15,244 nt of DNA from Dokdonella_A sp937902695 (lineage in GTDB: Bacteria; Pseudomonadota; Gammaproteobacteria; Xanthomonadales; Rhodanobacteraceae), in the NCBI GenBank assembly GCA_048498135.1, contig JBEHYO010000085.1, forward strand, positions 1 through 15,244, in the 5' to 3' direction. Shown here in pieces: positions 1-6,842 of this stretch. The position numbers were made by a program, and so were the translations under genes. The notes under the pieces were generated by a model. That model was not told the DNA's origin and ran no database searches. It was given only the letters and a program-made list of their open reading frames with translations. Within the stretch, counting starts at the first letter, position 1, and every line of letters begins with the position of its first letter.

Positions 1-54
1 GCCGAATTGTCGGATCGTCGCGCATTTGCGAGCGTCGCGGCGCATCGCTTGGGG

Positions 55-70
55 CGCGTGCCGGCACGCG
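55..70. repeat. 16-bp perfect palindrome upstream of the TPR gene
   Basis: The 16 bases CGCGTGCCGGCACGCG read the same on both strands. The site lies 25 bases before the TTG start of the TPR gene and just before its ribosome binding site, so it could be an operator or a short hairpin. In sequence this GC-rich, chance palindromes of CG and GC steps are not rare, so a function is only possible. No promoter could be placed with confidence in bases 1-54. Confidence 0.4.
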
Positions 71-95
71 AAGAGCATGGGAGAAGGGGAATCGC

Positions 96-1646
96 TTGCA
101 GAAGACGCTGACGATCGCGATTGCGTTCGTGCTTGCGGTCGCTGGTGCGGCCGTGATCGCATTCCGGCTCGGCAGACAGCAAGAGCACGTCACGCACGTC
201 GAGCGCGCGGCCGATTTCGATGCGGAGCTCGATCGCATCCACGCCGCCGAGCAGCAGCCCGATCTCTACCGCCGGTGCCTGGATTATCCGAATCCCGACG
301 AGTTCCACTGGTCGCCTGCGCTGATTGAGTCGATGTGCAAGCCCCTCGCCCGGCGCATGCTCACCTGGCAGGACATCGTTCACGCGCTCGACGCGCACCA
401 TCCCGAAGAGATCGACGCCGCCTTCGACGGCTACCAGGCTCGCGGCGAGGCCGGCGAGCACGGTTACCTCACGTGGGCGTTCTGGTGGATGTTCGATACG
501 CCGTCCAAGTGGGCCGGCGACACGACGCGGCGCTGGGTCGAGGAGGATCCTTCGAGCGCGCATGCGCTGGTCGCGCGCGGACTGCACCGCTACGCGCTCG
601 CGTGGCAGGCGCGCGGCGAGGACCTCGCGGTGAACACGTCCGAGGCAAAGTTCGCGGCGATGAACGCGCACGTCGACGCGGCGCGCGCCGACTTCGAGGC
701 GGCGCTGAAGAAGAATCCGCGTCACATCGCGGCGTACTACGGGCTCGTATCGACGTCGCAGATCGGCCACGAGCCCGATGAGTACGCGCGCCGCGACCGA
801 TGGGTCGACGCGGCGCTCGCGATCGACCCCGCCGACGGCTGGATCTACAAGGCATGGATGGACGCCGTGCAGCCGCAATGGGGCGGCTCGCTCGGACTGA
901 TGCAGGATGTCGCGGCGGGCGCCGCGCGGCACGCCGACGCCAACCCGTCGCTTGCGCTCTTCGCCGCCGAGCCGATCTGCAGCGAAGCGGATGCGTTGCG
1001 TTGCGACGGGTGCGACAAGGACGGCGCGCGGTCGCTCGCGCTTTACCGCACGGCGGGCGAGATCGGTCCGGCCGCGTGCTTCCTCGCCGGCGCCGGCGCC
1101 GCCGCGGTGCTCGCCGAAGACCTCATCGCCGCGACGCGCTACTACTCGCAGGCCTACCGCTTCTTCGGGCGCGACGATTGGCTTGCCTACCGCGCGCAGA
1201 ACCTGCGCAGCCTCGGCCGCGCCGACTGGGCGCTGCAGGACCTCAACGGCGCCAACGTGCGCGATCCGTCGAACGTCACGGTGCTGCACGCGCTTGCGCT
1301 CGCGTATTCCGACGCGGGACGCACCGGCGATGTCGAAAAGGCGTATCGCCGGATCCTCGATGCCGAGCCCGATCATGTCGCCGCGGCGGTAGATCTCGCG
1401 CAACTCTACATCCAGAAGCTCAATCAGCCCGAGCGCGCGCGGCCGCTCGCCGATCACCTGATCGAGCGCGATCCGAAATCGGTGCGGGCCTGGCTGGTGC
1501 GCACGATGCTGTGCGATGCGACCGGCGACAAGCCGTGCTATCGCGAGGCGGCCGCGCGCTTCCTCGAATACGCCAATCCGGACGATCCGTGGCAGGCGCC
1601 GCAGATCCGGAACGTGCGCCAGAAGCTCGCCGAGATCGGCGGTTGA
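96..1646 (+). CDS. Membrane-anchored TPR-repeat protein (DUF4034-like)
   Basis: The protein has 516 residues. It starts with TTG, chosen because a purine-rich ribosome binding site (GAGAAGGGGA, 81-90) lies 5 bases upstream and the frame opens at once into a membrane segment (about residues 4-23), with no ATG or GTG as well placed. The rest should lie in the periplasm as a single-pass anchored protein. Residues about 190-225 and 335-470 carry helical hairpins of TPR type (A-x-ADFEAALKKNP; EKAYRRILDAEPDH), and the middle (WQARGE, then PQWGGS) resembles the DUF4034 family as I remember it. TPR proteins are protein-binding scaffolds; no enzyme motif is seen. A cysteine cluster, C295, C303 and C306 (RCDGCD), could form a disulfide or bind metal. 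The gene ends 13 bases from the convergent thioredoxin-like gene. The partner is unknown. Confidence 0.85.
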   Translation: MQKTLTIAIAFVLAVAGAAVIAFRLGRQQEHVTHVERAADFDAELDRIHAAEQQPDLYRRCLDYPNPDEFHWSPALIESMCKPLARRMLTWQDIVHALDAHHPEEIDAAFDGYQARGEAGEHGYLTWAFWWMFDTPSKWAGDTTRRWVEEDPSSAHALVARGLHRYALAWQARGEDLAVNTSEAKFAAMNAHVDAARADFEAALKKNPRHIAAYYGLVSTSQIGHEPDEYARRDRWVDAALAIDPADGWIYKAWMDAVQPQWGGSLGLMQDVAAGAARHADANPSLALFAAEPICSEADALRCDGCDKDGARSLALYRTAGEIGPAACFLAGAGAAAVLAEDLIAATRYYSQAYRFFGRDDWLAYRAQNLRSLGRADWALQDLNGANVRDPSNVTVLHALALAYSDAGRTGDVEKAYRRILDAEPDHVAAAVDLAQLYIQKLNQPERARPLADHLIERDPKSVRAWLVRTMLCDATGDKPCYREAAARFLEYANPDDPWQAPQIRNVRQKLAEIGG

Positions 1647-1659
1647 GCCCTCGAATGCG

Positions 1660-2082
1660 CTAGCGCTGCGCGACCTCATATTCGGCAAGCACTTCGTCGA
1701 GCGCCGGATTCGCCTTGATCCGGCCGTTGACGAACACGATGGGCGTCTCGCCGTTCAGCACGCTGTCGAGGCGACGCACCAGAGCCGGATCGTCGGCGCC
1801 GAGCGAGAACGAGACGCTTGAATGCCGCTCGAACACGACGTCGCGCTCGGAAAGGTCGTGCGCGAGCGCCTCGGCGCGGCGCGCGCCTTCCTTCGGGCAG
1901 TTCGCCGCGGCGACGATCCAGACTTTCCGCGGATCGGCGCCGCTCGGCGTCGCGAGGTCGAGGAAGCCGTTCTCGTCGGTCAGCTGCCGGAGTGCTTGGG
2001 CCTCGACGCGCGCGGAATGCGCGTGCCAGACGAGGTAGGCGAGCACGAGGACGACCGCGGCGATGACGACCTTCACGTTCAT
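1660..2082 (-). CDS. Membrane-tethered thioredoxin-fold protein
   Basis: The protein has 140 residues. Residues 4-20 form one membrane helix with the rest expected outside the cytoplasm. Residues 54-135 look like a thioredoxin or glutaredoxin fold: a hydrophobic strand (VWIVAAA) leads into NCP at 61-63, and ETPIVFVNGR (112-121) matches the conserved cis-proline loop, with P114. Only one cysteine (C62) is present, so it cannot be an ordinary CxxC dithiol oxidoreductase; a monothiol redox or glutathionylation role, or a binding-only role, is possible. The start lies 30 bases after the folE stop on the same strand, so the two are probably co-transcribed. The ribosome binding site is weak. The fold assignment rests on motif appearance alone. 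Confidence 0.8.
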   Translation of the reverse strand: MNVKVVIAAVVLVLAYLVWHAHSARVEAQALRQLTDENGFLDLATPSGADPRKVWIVAAANCPKEGARRAEALAHDLSERDVVFERHSSVSFSLGADDPALVRRLDSVLNGETPIVFVNGRIKANPALDEVLAEYEVAQR

Positions 2083-2112
2083 CGGGTGATCTCAGGAAAA
2101 CCCGCCAGCGCG

Positions 2113-2709
2113 TCAGCGGTGACCGTCGATGTCGATGAAACGCAGGAACTCAGAGCGCGTCCGCGCGTCCTCGCGGAACGTGCCGAGCATCTGGCTCGTG
2201 ATCATCGATACGCCGCGCTTGTGCACGCCGCGCGTCGTCATGCACTGGTGTACCGCATCGACGACGACGCCGACGCCGCGCGGCTTCAGCACGCCCTGGA
2301 TGCACTGCGCGATCTCGGCGGTGAGCTTTTCCTGCACCTGGAAGCGCCGCGCGTACGCGTCGACGACGCGCGCGAGCTTCGAGATGCCGACGACCTTGTC
2401 GGTCGGCAGATAGCCGACGTGGGCCTTGCCGATGATCGGCGCCATGTGGTGCTCGCAGAACGATTCGAACTCGATGTCGCGCAGCACGATCATCTCGTCG
2501 TAGCCCGCGACTTCCTCGAACGTGCGACGCAGGTATTCGTGCGGATCGGTCGCGTAGCCGGAAAACCAGTCGCGGTACGCTTCGACGACGCGCTTGGGCG
2601 TATCGAGCAGGCCTTCGCGTTTCGGGTCTTCGCCGGCCCAGCGCAACAGCGTGCGGACGGCGTCCTCGGCCTGCGCCTGGCTCACCGTCGGCTTCTTCGT
2701 TTTCTTCAT
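2113..2709 (-). CDS. folE: GTP cyclohydrolase I
   Basis: This 198-residue cytoplasmic enzyme converts GTP to 7,8-dihydroneopterin triphosphate and formate, the first step of tetrahydrofolate and tetrahydropterin synthesis. The zinc site is complete: C85 and H88 in FCEHHMAPIIGKAHVGYLP, and C156 in VHQCMTTRGV. The 71-residue spacing between the two cysteines equals that of the E. coli enzyme (C110 and C181). The segment VGISKLARVVDAYARRFQVQE and the C-terminal RSEFLRF are also typical of type I enzymes. The length is normal, and the start has a clear GGAGA ribosome binding site. The gene follows the winged-helix regulator by 73 bases and precedes the thioredoxin-like gene, all on one strand. 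Its product pathway may also feed the pterin cofactor of the phenylalanine hydroxylase further along; that link is inference. Confidence 0.97.
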   Translation of the reverse strand: MKKTKKPTVSQAQAEDAVRTLLRWAGEDPKREGLLDTPKRVVEAYRDWFSGYATDPHEYLRRTFEEVAGYDEMIVLRDIEFESFCEHHMAPIIGKAHVGYLPTDKVVGISKLARVVDAYARRFQVQEKLTAEIAQCIQGVLKPRGVGVVVDAVHQCMTTRGVHKRGVSMITSQMLGTFREDARTRSEFLRFIDIDGHR

Positions 2710-2782
2710 CGGCGTCTCCGCGGCATCGCGGCGGCGAGTCTAGCAGGCCGTCGGCGCGAGACGGATCGCTGCATGTGGAAAC

Positions 2783-3382
2783 TCAGCGCTTCGCAGCGGA
2801 CCCGCGTCGCGCGGGCTTTGCGTCGACCGGCGCGAGTATCCACGAGAGCGCGACGAGCCGATTGCGCGTCGTCGTGCGCGGCCGGTGCAGCAGCGCGTTG
2901 ATGCGCACCAGGAGCCGGTTGATTTCGGCGAGCTCCGCGTCGCCGACCCAGCCCTTGTTGCGTGCCGCCCAGAGCTCGCGAAGCGGGCCTTCGGCGATCG
3001 CACCGGCGTCGGCGATGGCGCGCTTGAAATCGCGCCCCGCGACGCGAAGGACGCTCGCCGCGACGTCGCCGACGGCCTGCGCGTTGGCATTCCTGCCCGG
3101 TTTGTAGCGCAGGCGCAGGCGCTCGCCCGCCGGCACGCGCGTGCGATAGCGGCGGCCTTCGGGCGTCGCCGTCTCGATCAGGAGGCCGCCTTCGGCGAGC
3201 TGGCGCAAATGGTAGTAGAGGCCGTCCGCCGGCCGGCCGAGTTGCGCCGCGAGCTCGGCGACGGTCGCTTCGCCGCCCATCGATTCGAGCGTGTCGACAA
3301 TCTCGATGCGTGTCGGCGAAGCGAGCAGCCCGATTTCCTTCGGATTCTCGATCGGGCCGTGCGATTTCGGCTTCTGTGCCAT
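2783..3382 (-). CDS. ArsR-like winged-helix transcriptional regulator
   Basis: The protein has 199 residues. Residues about 14-85 form a winged helix-turn-helix: LLASPTRIEIVDTLESMG, then TVAELAAQLGR and the recognition helix PADGLYYHLRQLAEGGLL, then a basic wing (EGRRYRTRV). This layout is that of the ArsR/HTH_20 group. Residues about 100-185 are a helical C-terminal region of unknown ligand. No cysteine occurs, so thiol-based metal sensing as in classical ArsR proteins is unlikely. The gene diverges from the aspartyl protease gene across 93 bases with overlapping candidate promoters, so control of itself and of the protease is the simplest guess. It also lies upstream of folE on the same strand, and read-through into folE is possible. 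Confidence 0.9.
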   Translation of the reverse strand: MAQKPKSHGPIENPKEIGLLASPTRIEIVDTLESMGGEATVAELAAQLGRPADGLYYHLRQLAEGGLLIETATPEGRRYRTRVPAGERLRLRYKPGRNANAQAVGDVAASVLRVAGRDFKRAIADAGAIAEGPLRELWAARNKGWVGDAELAEINRLLVRINALLHRPRTTTRNRLVALSWILAPVDAKPARRGSAAKR

Positions 3383-3390
3383 TGGTTGGC

Positions 3391-3419
3391 TTGCCTGGAT
3401 TGAAATTCTGTCCGATTAT
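3391..3419 (+). promoter_or_regulatory. Candidate promoter for the aspartyl protease gene
   Basis: On the plus strand, TTGCCT (3391-3396) is followed after 17 bases by GATTAT (3414-3419), each matching the sigma70 consensus at 4 of 6. Its -10 box lies on top of the -10 box of the opposing regulator promoter. The leader to the ATG at 3476 would be about 50 bases. It is weaker than the opposing prediction. Confidence 0.35.
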
Positions 3420-3423
3420 TCAA
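3400..3423. promoter_or_regulatory. Inverted repeat in the divergent promoter region, candidate operator
   Basis: TTGAA (3400-3404) and TTCAA (3419-3423) form an inverted repeat with 14 bases between them. The repeat encloses or touches both candidate -10 boxes. Winged-helix regulators of the ArsR type commonly bind such dyads in their own promoter. The arms are short, so chance occurrence is possible. Confidence 0.35.
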
Positions 3424-3443
3424 CAAACGACGCCGCCCGGCAA
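3415..3443 (-). promoter_or_regulatory. Candidate sigma70-type promoter for the winged-helix regulator
   Basis: On the minus strand, TTGCCG (3443-3438) is followed after exactly 17 bases by AATAAT (3420-3415), matching the -35 box at 4 of 6 and the -10 box at 5 of 6 positions. Transcription would start near 3408, about 25 bases before the regulator start codon. It sits in the only AT-rich island of this intergenic gap. The prediction is by eye. Confidence 0.55.
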
Positions 3444-3475
3444 CGCGCGGCCATTGGATACAAATGGAGTAGATC

Positions 3476-5338
3476 ATGTTCGCACGCTGGCTGGTGGCCC
3501 TGACGATTCCGCTGCTGCTGGCAGCTTCGGCGCACGCCGGGGATGCGGCCGCGCTGATGGCGCGCTTCAAGGCCGCCAGCGGCGGCGCCGCGTGGGACAA
3601 CGTGCGCACGCTGCATGCGACCGGCACGCTCGGCGCGGGCGGGCTGAGCGGCGAGGTGACGGTCGTGACGGATCTCGCCACCGGCCGCTCGGCCGATGCC
3701 TACAAGCTCGGCCCGATCGAAGGCGCCGACGGCTACGACGGCACGCTCGCCTGGACGAAGGATCCGGGCGGCGAAGTCGCCGCGCTCGACACGCCGGACG
3801 CGAAGCGGCGCGCACGGAGCCAGGCGTGGCTCGACGCGCGCGGCTTCTGGTATCCGGAACGCATCGCGGCGAGCTACGGCGCGGTCGCCGATCGCGAGGC
3901 CGACGGCCGGCGCTACCGCGTCGTCGAGGCGAAACCCGACGGCGGCGAGACGCTGGCGCTCTGGTTCGATCCGTCGAGCGGTCTGCTCGCGCGCACCGTG
4001 CAGCGGCAGGGCCAGGACACGGTCACGACCGTGTTCGACGACTATCGCGACGTCGAGGGCGTCCGCGTCGCGTTCCACGCGACGACGGACATGACGGACG
4101 CCGCGGGCCGCACCGATCCGCGCCGGCAGAGCGAAATCAAGCTTGCGAAGGCGACGTTGAACGGCGCCGTCGCAGACGCCGACTTCGCGATGCCGGCGAT
4201 GGCGCCGACCGCGCGCATCGTCGACGGCTCCGGCACGACGCGCATCCCGTTCGACCTCGTCAACAACCACATCTATGCCAGCGGCACGATCGACGGCAAG
4301 CCGGCGCGTTTCCTCGTCGACACGGGCGGCGTGAACCTCCTGACGCCGGCTGCGGCGAAGAAGTTCGGCGTCGCCGGCGAGGGCAAGCTCGCCGCGCGCG
4401 GCGTCGGCGACCAGGCGGTCGACCTCTCGCTCGCGCACGCGAAGGAAGTGCGCCTCGGCGGCGCGGCGCTCGCGGACCCGGTGTTCTACATCATCGATCT
4501 CGGCGACCTCTCGAAGGTCGAGGGCGTCGACAGCGACGGCCTCGTCGGCTACGAGATGTTCCGCCGCTTCGGTGTCACGATCGACTACGAGAAGCACGAG
4601 CTCGTGCTGACCGAGCCTGCGAGGTTCACGCCGCCGGCCGGCGCGACGATGGTGCCGTTCGAGCTCGACGACCGCATTCCGATCGTCGAGGGCACGCTCG
4701 ACGGCATGCCGGCGCGCATGAGCATCGATACCGGCTCGCGCTCCTCGCTGACGATGCACTCGCCGTTCGTGCGCGAGCACACGCTCGTCGAGAAATATCA
4801 CGCTGCGCCCGACGCCGTGATCGGCTGGGGCGTCGGCGGTCCTTCGCGCGGCCGGCCGGCGCGGCTCGGAATGCTGAAGCTCGGCGATCTCGAGATTCCC
4901 GGCATCGCGGGCGATCTCTACACCGGGGACAAGGGGTCGTTCGCGAACCCCGATCTCGCCGGCAATCTCGGCGGCGGCGTGTTCAAGCGCTTCACCGTGG
5001 CGTTCGACTACGCGAACAAGCGGCTCTACTTCAAGCCGAACGCCGGCTATGGCAAGCCCGACGCGTTCGATCGCAGCGGATTCTTCCTGCTGGCGGACCA
5101 GGATGCGCTCGTCGTTGCCGACGTTGCGGCGGACAGCGCAGCCGCGAAGGCCGGGTTTGCGCCGGACGATCGCATCGTCGCGATCGACGGCGCGCCGGCG
5201 GATCGGAAATCGCTCGTCGCGTGGCGCGCGAAACTGCGCGACTTGCCGGTCGGAACGAAGCTCAAGGTCGAGCGCATGCACGGCGGCACGAAGGAGACCG
5301 TCGAGCTCGTGCTGATGGATCGCATCCCCGCGGCGTAG
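3476..5338 (+). CDS. Exported multi-domain aspartyl protease with PDZ domain
   Basis: The protein has 620 residues. Residues 1-21 are a signal peptide (cleavage after AHA), so it acts in the periplasm or at the envelope. Residues about 22-240 resemble the LolA-like lipoprotein-carrier fold (WFDPSSGLLAR, then FDDYRDVEGVRVAF). Two retropepsin-type domains follow, with catalytic motifs VDTGG (D282) and IDTGS (D418), each after a strand of type G-x-PARF. Residues about 535-615 form a PDZ domain (AAKAGFAPDDRIVAIDG). Retropepsins need two DTG-bearing halves; having both on one chain suggests an internal pseudo-dimer as in pepsin, which is inference. PDZ domains bind C-termini or exposed peptides. 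The ATG is preceded by GGAG (3466-3469 area). Expression is probably tied to the divergent winged-helix regulator. The substrate is unknown, and a non-proteolytic role cannot be excluded. Confidence 0.9.
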   Translation: MFARWLVALTIPLLLAASAHAGDAAALMARFKAASGGAAWDNVRTLHATGTLGAGGLSGEVTVVTDLATGRSADAYKLGPIEGADGYDGTLAWTKDPGGEVAALDTPDAKRRARSQAWLDARGFWYPERIAASYGAVADREADGRRYRVVEAKPDGGETLALWFDPSSGLLARTVQRQGQDTVTTVFDDYRDVEGVRVAFHATTDMTDAAGRTDPRRQSEIKLAKATLNGAVADADFAMPAMAPTARIVDGSGTTRIPFDLVNNHIYASGTIDGKPARFLVDTGGVNLLTPAAAKKFGVAGEGKLAARGVGDQAVDLSLAHAKEVRLGGAALADPVFYIIDLGDLSKVEGVDSDGLVGYEMFRRFGVTIDYEKHELVLTEPARFTPPAGATMVPFELDDRIPIVEGTLDGMPARMSIDTGSRSSLTMHSPFVREHTLVEKYHAAPDAVIGWGVGGPSRGRPARLGMLKLGDLEIPGIAGDLYTGDKGSFANPDLAGNLGGGVFKRFTVAFDYANKRLYFKPNAGYGKPDAFDRSGFFLLADQDALVVADVAADSAAAKAGFAPDDRIVAIDGAPADRKSLVAWRAKLRDLPVGTKLKVERMHGGTKETVELVLMDRIPAA

Positions 5339-5340
5339 AT

Positions 5341-5408
5341 CCCGCGAAAGCGGGGACCTGGCGCCTCTGCTCCAGCGGCCGAAGGCACTGGGTCCCCGCT
5401 TTCGCGGG
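5341..5408. repeat. Palindromic intergenic repeat (REP-like)
   Basis: Two perfect 17-base arms, CCCGCGAAAGCGGGGAC at 5341-5357 and its reverse complement at 5392-5408, enclose a 34-base centre; C5358 and G5391 extend the stem to 18 pairs. Translated, the element gives 'PRESGDPVPS' on one strand and 'WVPAFAGTT' on the other, the signature of a widespread proteobacterial REP-type repeat. It begins two bases after the protease stop codon and ends 15 bases before the end of rlmI, so it sits exactly between two convergent genes. A long hairpin there could stop or protect both transcripts. No T-tract follows, so it is not a standard intrinsic terminator. Confidence 0.85.
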
Positions 5409-5423
5409 GACGACGAGTGTGAA

Positions 5424-6599
5424 TCATTCGACGCGGCAGAATACCGCCTTGAGATAGCGCGACTCCGGTACGTTCGCGAGGAACGGATGATCGGGGCCAG
5501 CGCCCGACACCTTCAGCACCTGCACGGTCCGATTCGAATAGAACGCCGCGCGGCGCAGCATGTCGAGGAACTGCTCCTCGCTGACGAGCCCCGTGCACGA
5601 GCACGTCAGGAAAATGCCGCCCGGTTTCACGGCCGCCAGCGCGAGCTTGTTCATGTCGAGGTATTTCTTCAGCGCCGGAATGACCTGCTCGCGGTCGCGC
5701 GTCATCTTCGCGGGATCGAGCACGACGACATCGTACTGATCCCTGTTGTTGACCGCGACGTCGCGCAGCCACGCGAAGATATCGGCCTGCACGAAGCGCA
5801 CGCGCGCCTTGTTGAGCTTCGCGTTACGCTCGGCGACGCCGAGGATCTCCTCGTCGAGGTCGACGCCGACGACGTCGCCCGCGCCGCCGATCGCCTTCGC
5901 GTAGATCGCGAAGCCGCCCGAGTTGCAGCAGAGGTCGAGCACGCGGGCACCGTCGCAGAACTCCGAGAGCGTCTTGCGGTTGTCGCGCTGGTCGGCGAAG
6001 AAGCCGGTCTTGTGCTTCGTGCCGGGTGCGGCATGGAACCTGACGCCGTGCTCGCTGATGACGGTCGGCGCGGGCGCCGCGGGCGCGTTGAAGTCGAAGC
6101 TCTCCTGCTTCTGCACGTGCTCCTCGGCGAACGAATAGACGTCGGCGCCCGGGAACTGCTCGAGCAGGCAGCGGCGGATCAGCTCGCGCTGGCGGAACAT
6201 GCCGGCCGAGAAGTATTCGATCACGAGCGTCTGGGCGAAGCGGTCGACGACGAGCCCCGAGAGCCCGTCGCCCTCGGAATGGATCAGGCGGTAGGCGTCG
6301 GTCGCGCGGTCGAGCTTCAGCACGTCGCGGCGCAGCGACACCGCCTCGCCGATCCTGCGCGCGAAGAACGCCTCGTCGATCGGCTCGCCGGGATCGGCCG
6401 TCAGCACGCGAAGCGCGATGCGCGAATGGCCGTTGTAGAACCCGCGCCCGGCGAAATTGCCTTCGCGATCGATGATTTCGACGACGCTGCCGGGCTTCGG
6501 GCGCACGTCCGGCTTCTCGACCATCTTCTGGAAGATCCAGGGATGCGTCGAGCGGCGCTCGGTCTTGAGGTGGATGACGGGGAGGGCGGAGCTGTCCAT
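5424..6599 (-). CDS. rlmI: 23S rRNA m5C methyltransferase, RlmI type
   Basis: The protein has 391 residues, the usual length for RlmI (YccW), which methylates C1962 of 23S rRNA with S-adenosylmethionine. Residues about 8-75 form the N-terminal PUA RNA-binding domain (HPWIFQKMVEKP, GNFAGRGFYNGHSRIALRVL). The catalytic part shows TGFFADQRDNR (198-208), SAM motif I LDLCCNSGGFAIYA (221-234), an acidic ribose-binding strand GVDLDEE (245-251), DPAK (295-298) and TCSCTG (332-337) with the cysteines expected of an m5C enzyme. The C-terminus (DHPFLANVPESRYLKAVFCRV) is typical. One oddity is DPAK where most relatives have DPPK. No ribosome binding site precedes the ATG, and a TATCAT box lies only 7 bases upstream. 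Assignment to RlmI, and not a close paralogue, is likely but not certain. Confidence 0.92.
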   Translation of the reverse strand: MDSSALPVIHLKTERRSTHPWIFQKMVEKPDVRPKPGSVVEIIDREGNFAGRGFYNGHSRIALRVLTADPGEPIDEAFFARRIGEAVSLRRDVLKLDRATDAYRLIHSEGDGLSGLVVDRFAQTLVIEYFSAGMFRQRELIRRCLLEQFPGADVYSFAEEHVQKQESFDFNAPAAPAPTVISEHGVRFHAAPGTKHKTGFFADQRDNRKTLSEFCDGARVLDLCCNSGGFAIYAKAIGGAGDVVGVDLDEEILGVAERNAKLNKARVRFVQADIFAWLRDVAVNNRDQYDVVVLDPAKMTRDREQVIPALKKYLDMNKLALAAVKPGGIFLTCSCTGLVSEEQFLDMLRRAAFYSNRTVQVLKVSGAGPDHPFLANVPESRYLKAVFCRVE

Positions 6600-6671
6600 G
6601 GACGAATGATAAGTCAGGGGCGTGCGGCGCTGCCGCGCGTCGCCGATTTACGGCCGTTTGCTGCGGCGCAT

Positions 6672-6700
6672 TTGCCAGACGCGACGGCCTCGCTTATCGT
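6672..6700 (+). promoter_or_regulatory. Sigma70-type promoter of the riboswitch-alx transcript
   Basis: TTGCCA (6672-6677) and TATCGT (6695-6700) are separated by exactly 17 bases. Transcription would start around 6707, just before the first base of the riboswitch aptamer at about 6711. This good placement supports the prediction, although each box matches the consensus at only 4 to 5 of 6 positions. Confidence 0.6.
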
Positions 6701-6710
6701 CTGCCTCGAA

Positions 6711-6831
6711 GAAGGGGAGTAGCTCCCGCCGCCGCGATCGTCAGCACGAGCCGAAAGGCTCCGGTCCGGTGGGCAGGCCAGTCGAGCGGCCTGCGAGCGA
6801 GACCTTCGCCGGTACGGCGAAGGTGCGCCCT
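6711..6831 (+). promoter_or_regulatory. yybP-ykoY riboswitch (manganese-sensing) in the alx leader
   Basis: The two conserved parts of this riboswitch class are present in order: AAGGGGAGTAGC (6712-6723) and GCGAGACC (6797-6804). GACC opens a perfect 9-base-pair hairpin, ACCTTCGCC (6802-6810) with GGCGAAGGT (6816-6824). Between them lie two more helices: GAGCC-GAAA-GGCTC (6748-6761) and GCAGGCC with GGCCTGC (6773-6779 and 6788-6794). AGGG (6713-6716) can pair with CCCT (6828-6831) to close the aptamer. The class is known to bind Mn2+ and to turn on genes for metal exporters and TerC/Alx proteins, and the gene directly downstream is one. The E. coli alx gene carries the same element. Confidence 0.9.
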
Positions 6832-6842
6832 GAAGAAACGTC

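Noticed and set aside
2710..2782. Separate folE promoter (TAGACT at about 2742-2747 on the minus strand)
   Set aside because: The -10-like box matches at 4 of 6, but no acceptable -35 box lies 16-18 bases upstream, so I could not support it.
3416..5281. 621-codon open frame antisense to the aspartyl protease gene
   Set aside because: It has no ribosome binding site and its translation is an arginine- and alanine-rich mixture without motifs. It mirrors the third-position GC bias of the real gene, which has clear domains.
5341..5410. Rho-independent terminator between the protease and rlmI genes
   Set aside because: The stem is long, but the loop is 32-34 bases and no T-tract follows on either strand.
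3310..5457. 715-codon plus-strand open frame overlapping the protease gene in another frame
   Set aside because: Its product is almost entirely R, G and A runs, a compositional shadow. The recognisable end (WVPAFAGTT) comes from the REP-like repeat, not from a gene.
5487..6722. 411-codon open frame antisense to rlmI and running into the riboswitch
   Set aside because: It has no motif or ribosome binding site, and it overlaps both a well-supported methyltransferase and a structured RNA leader.
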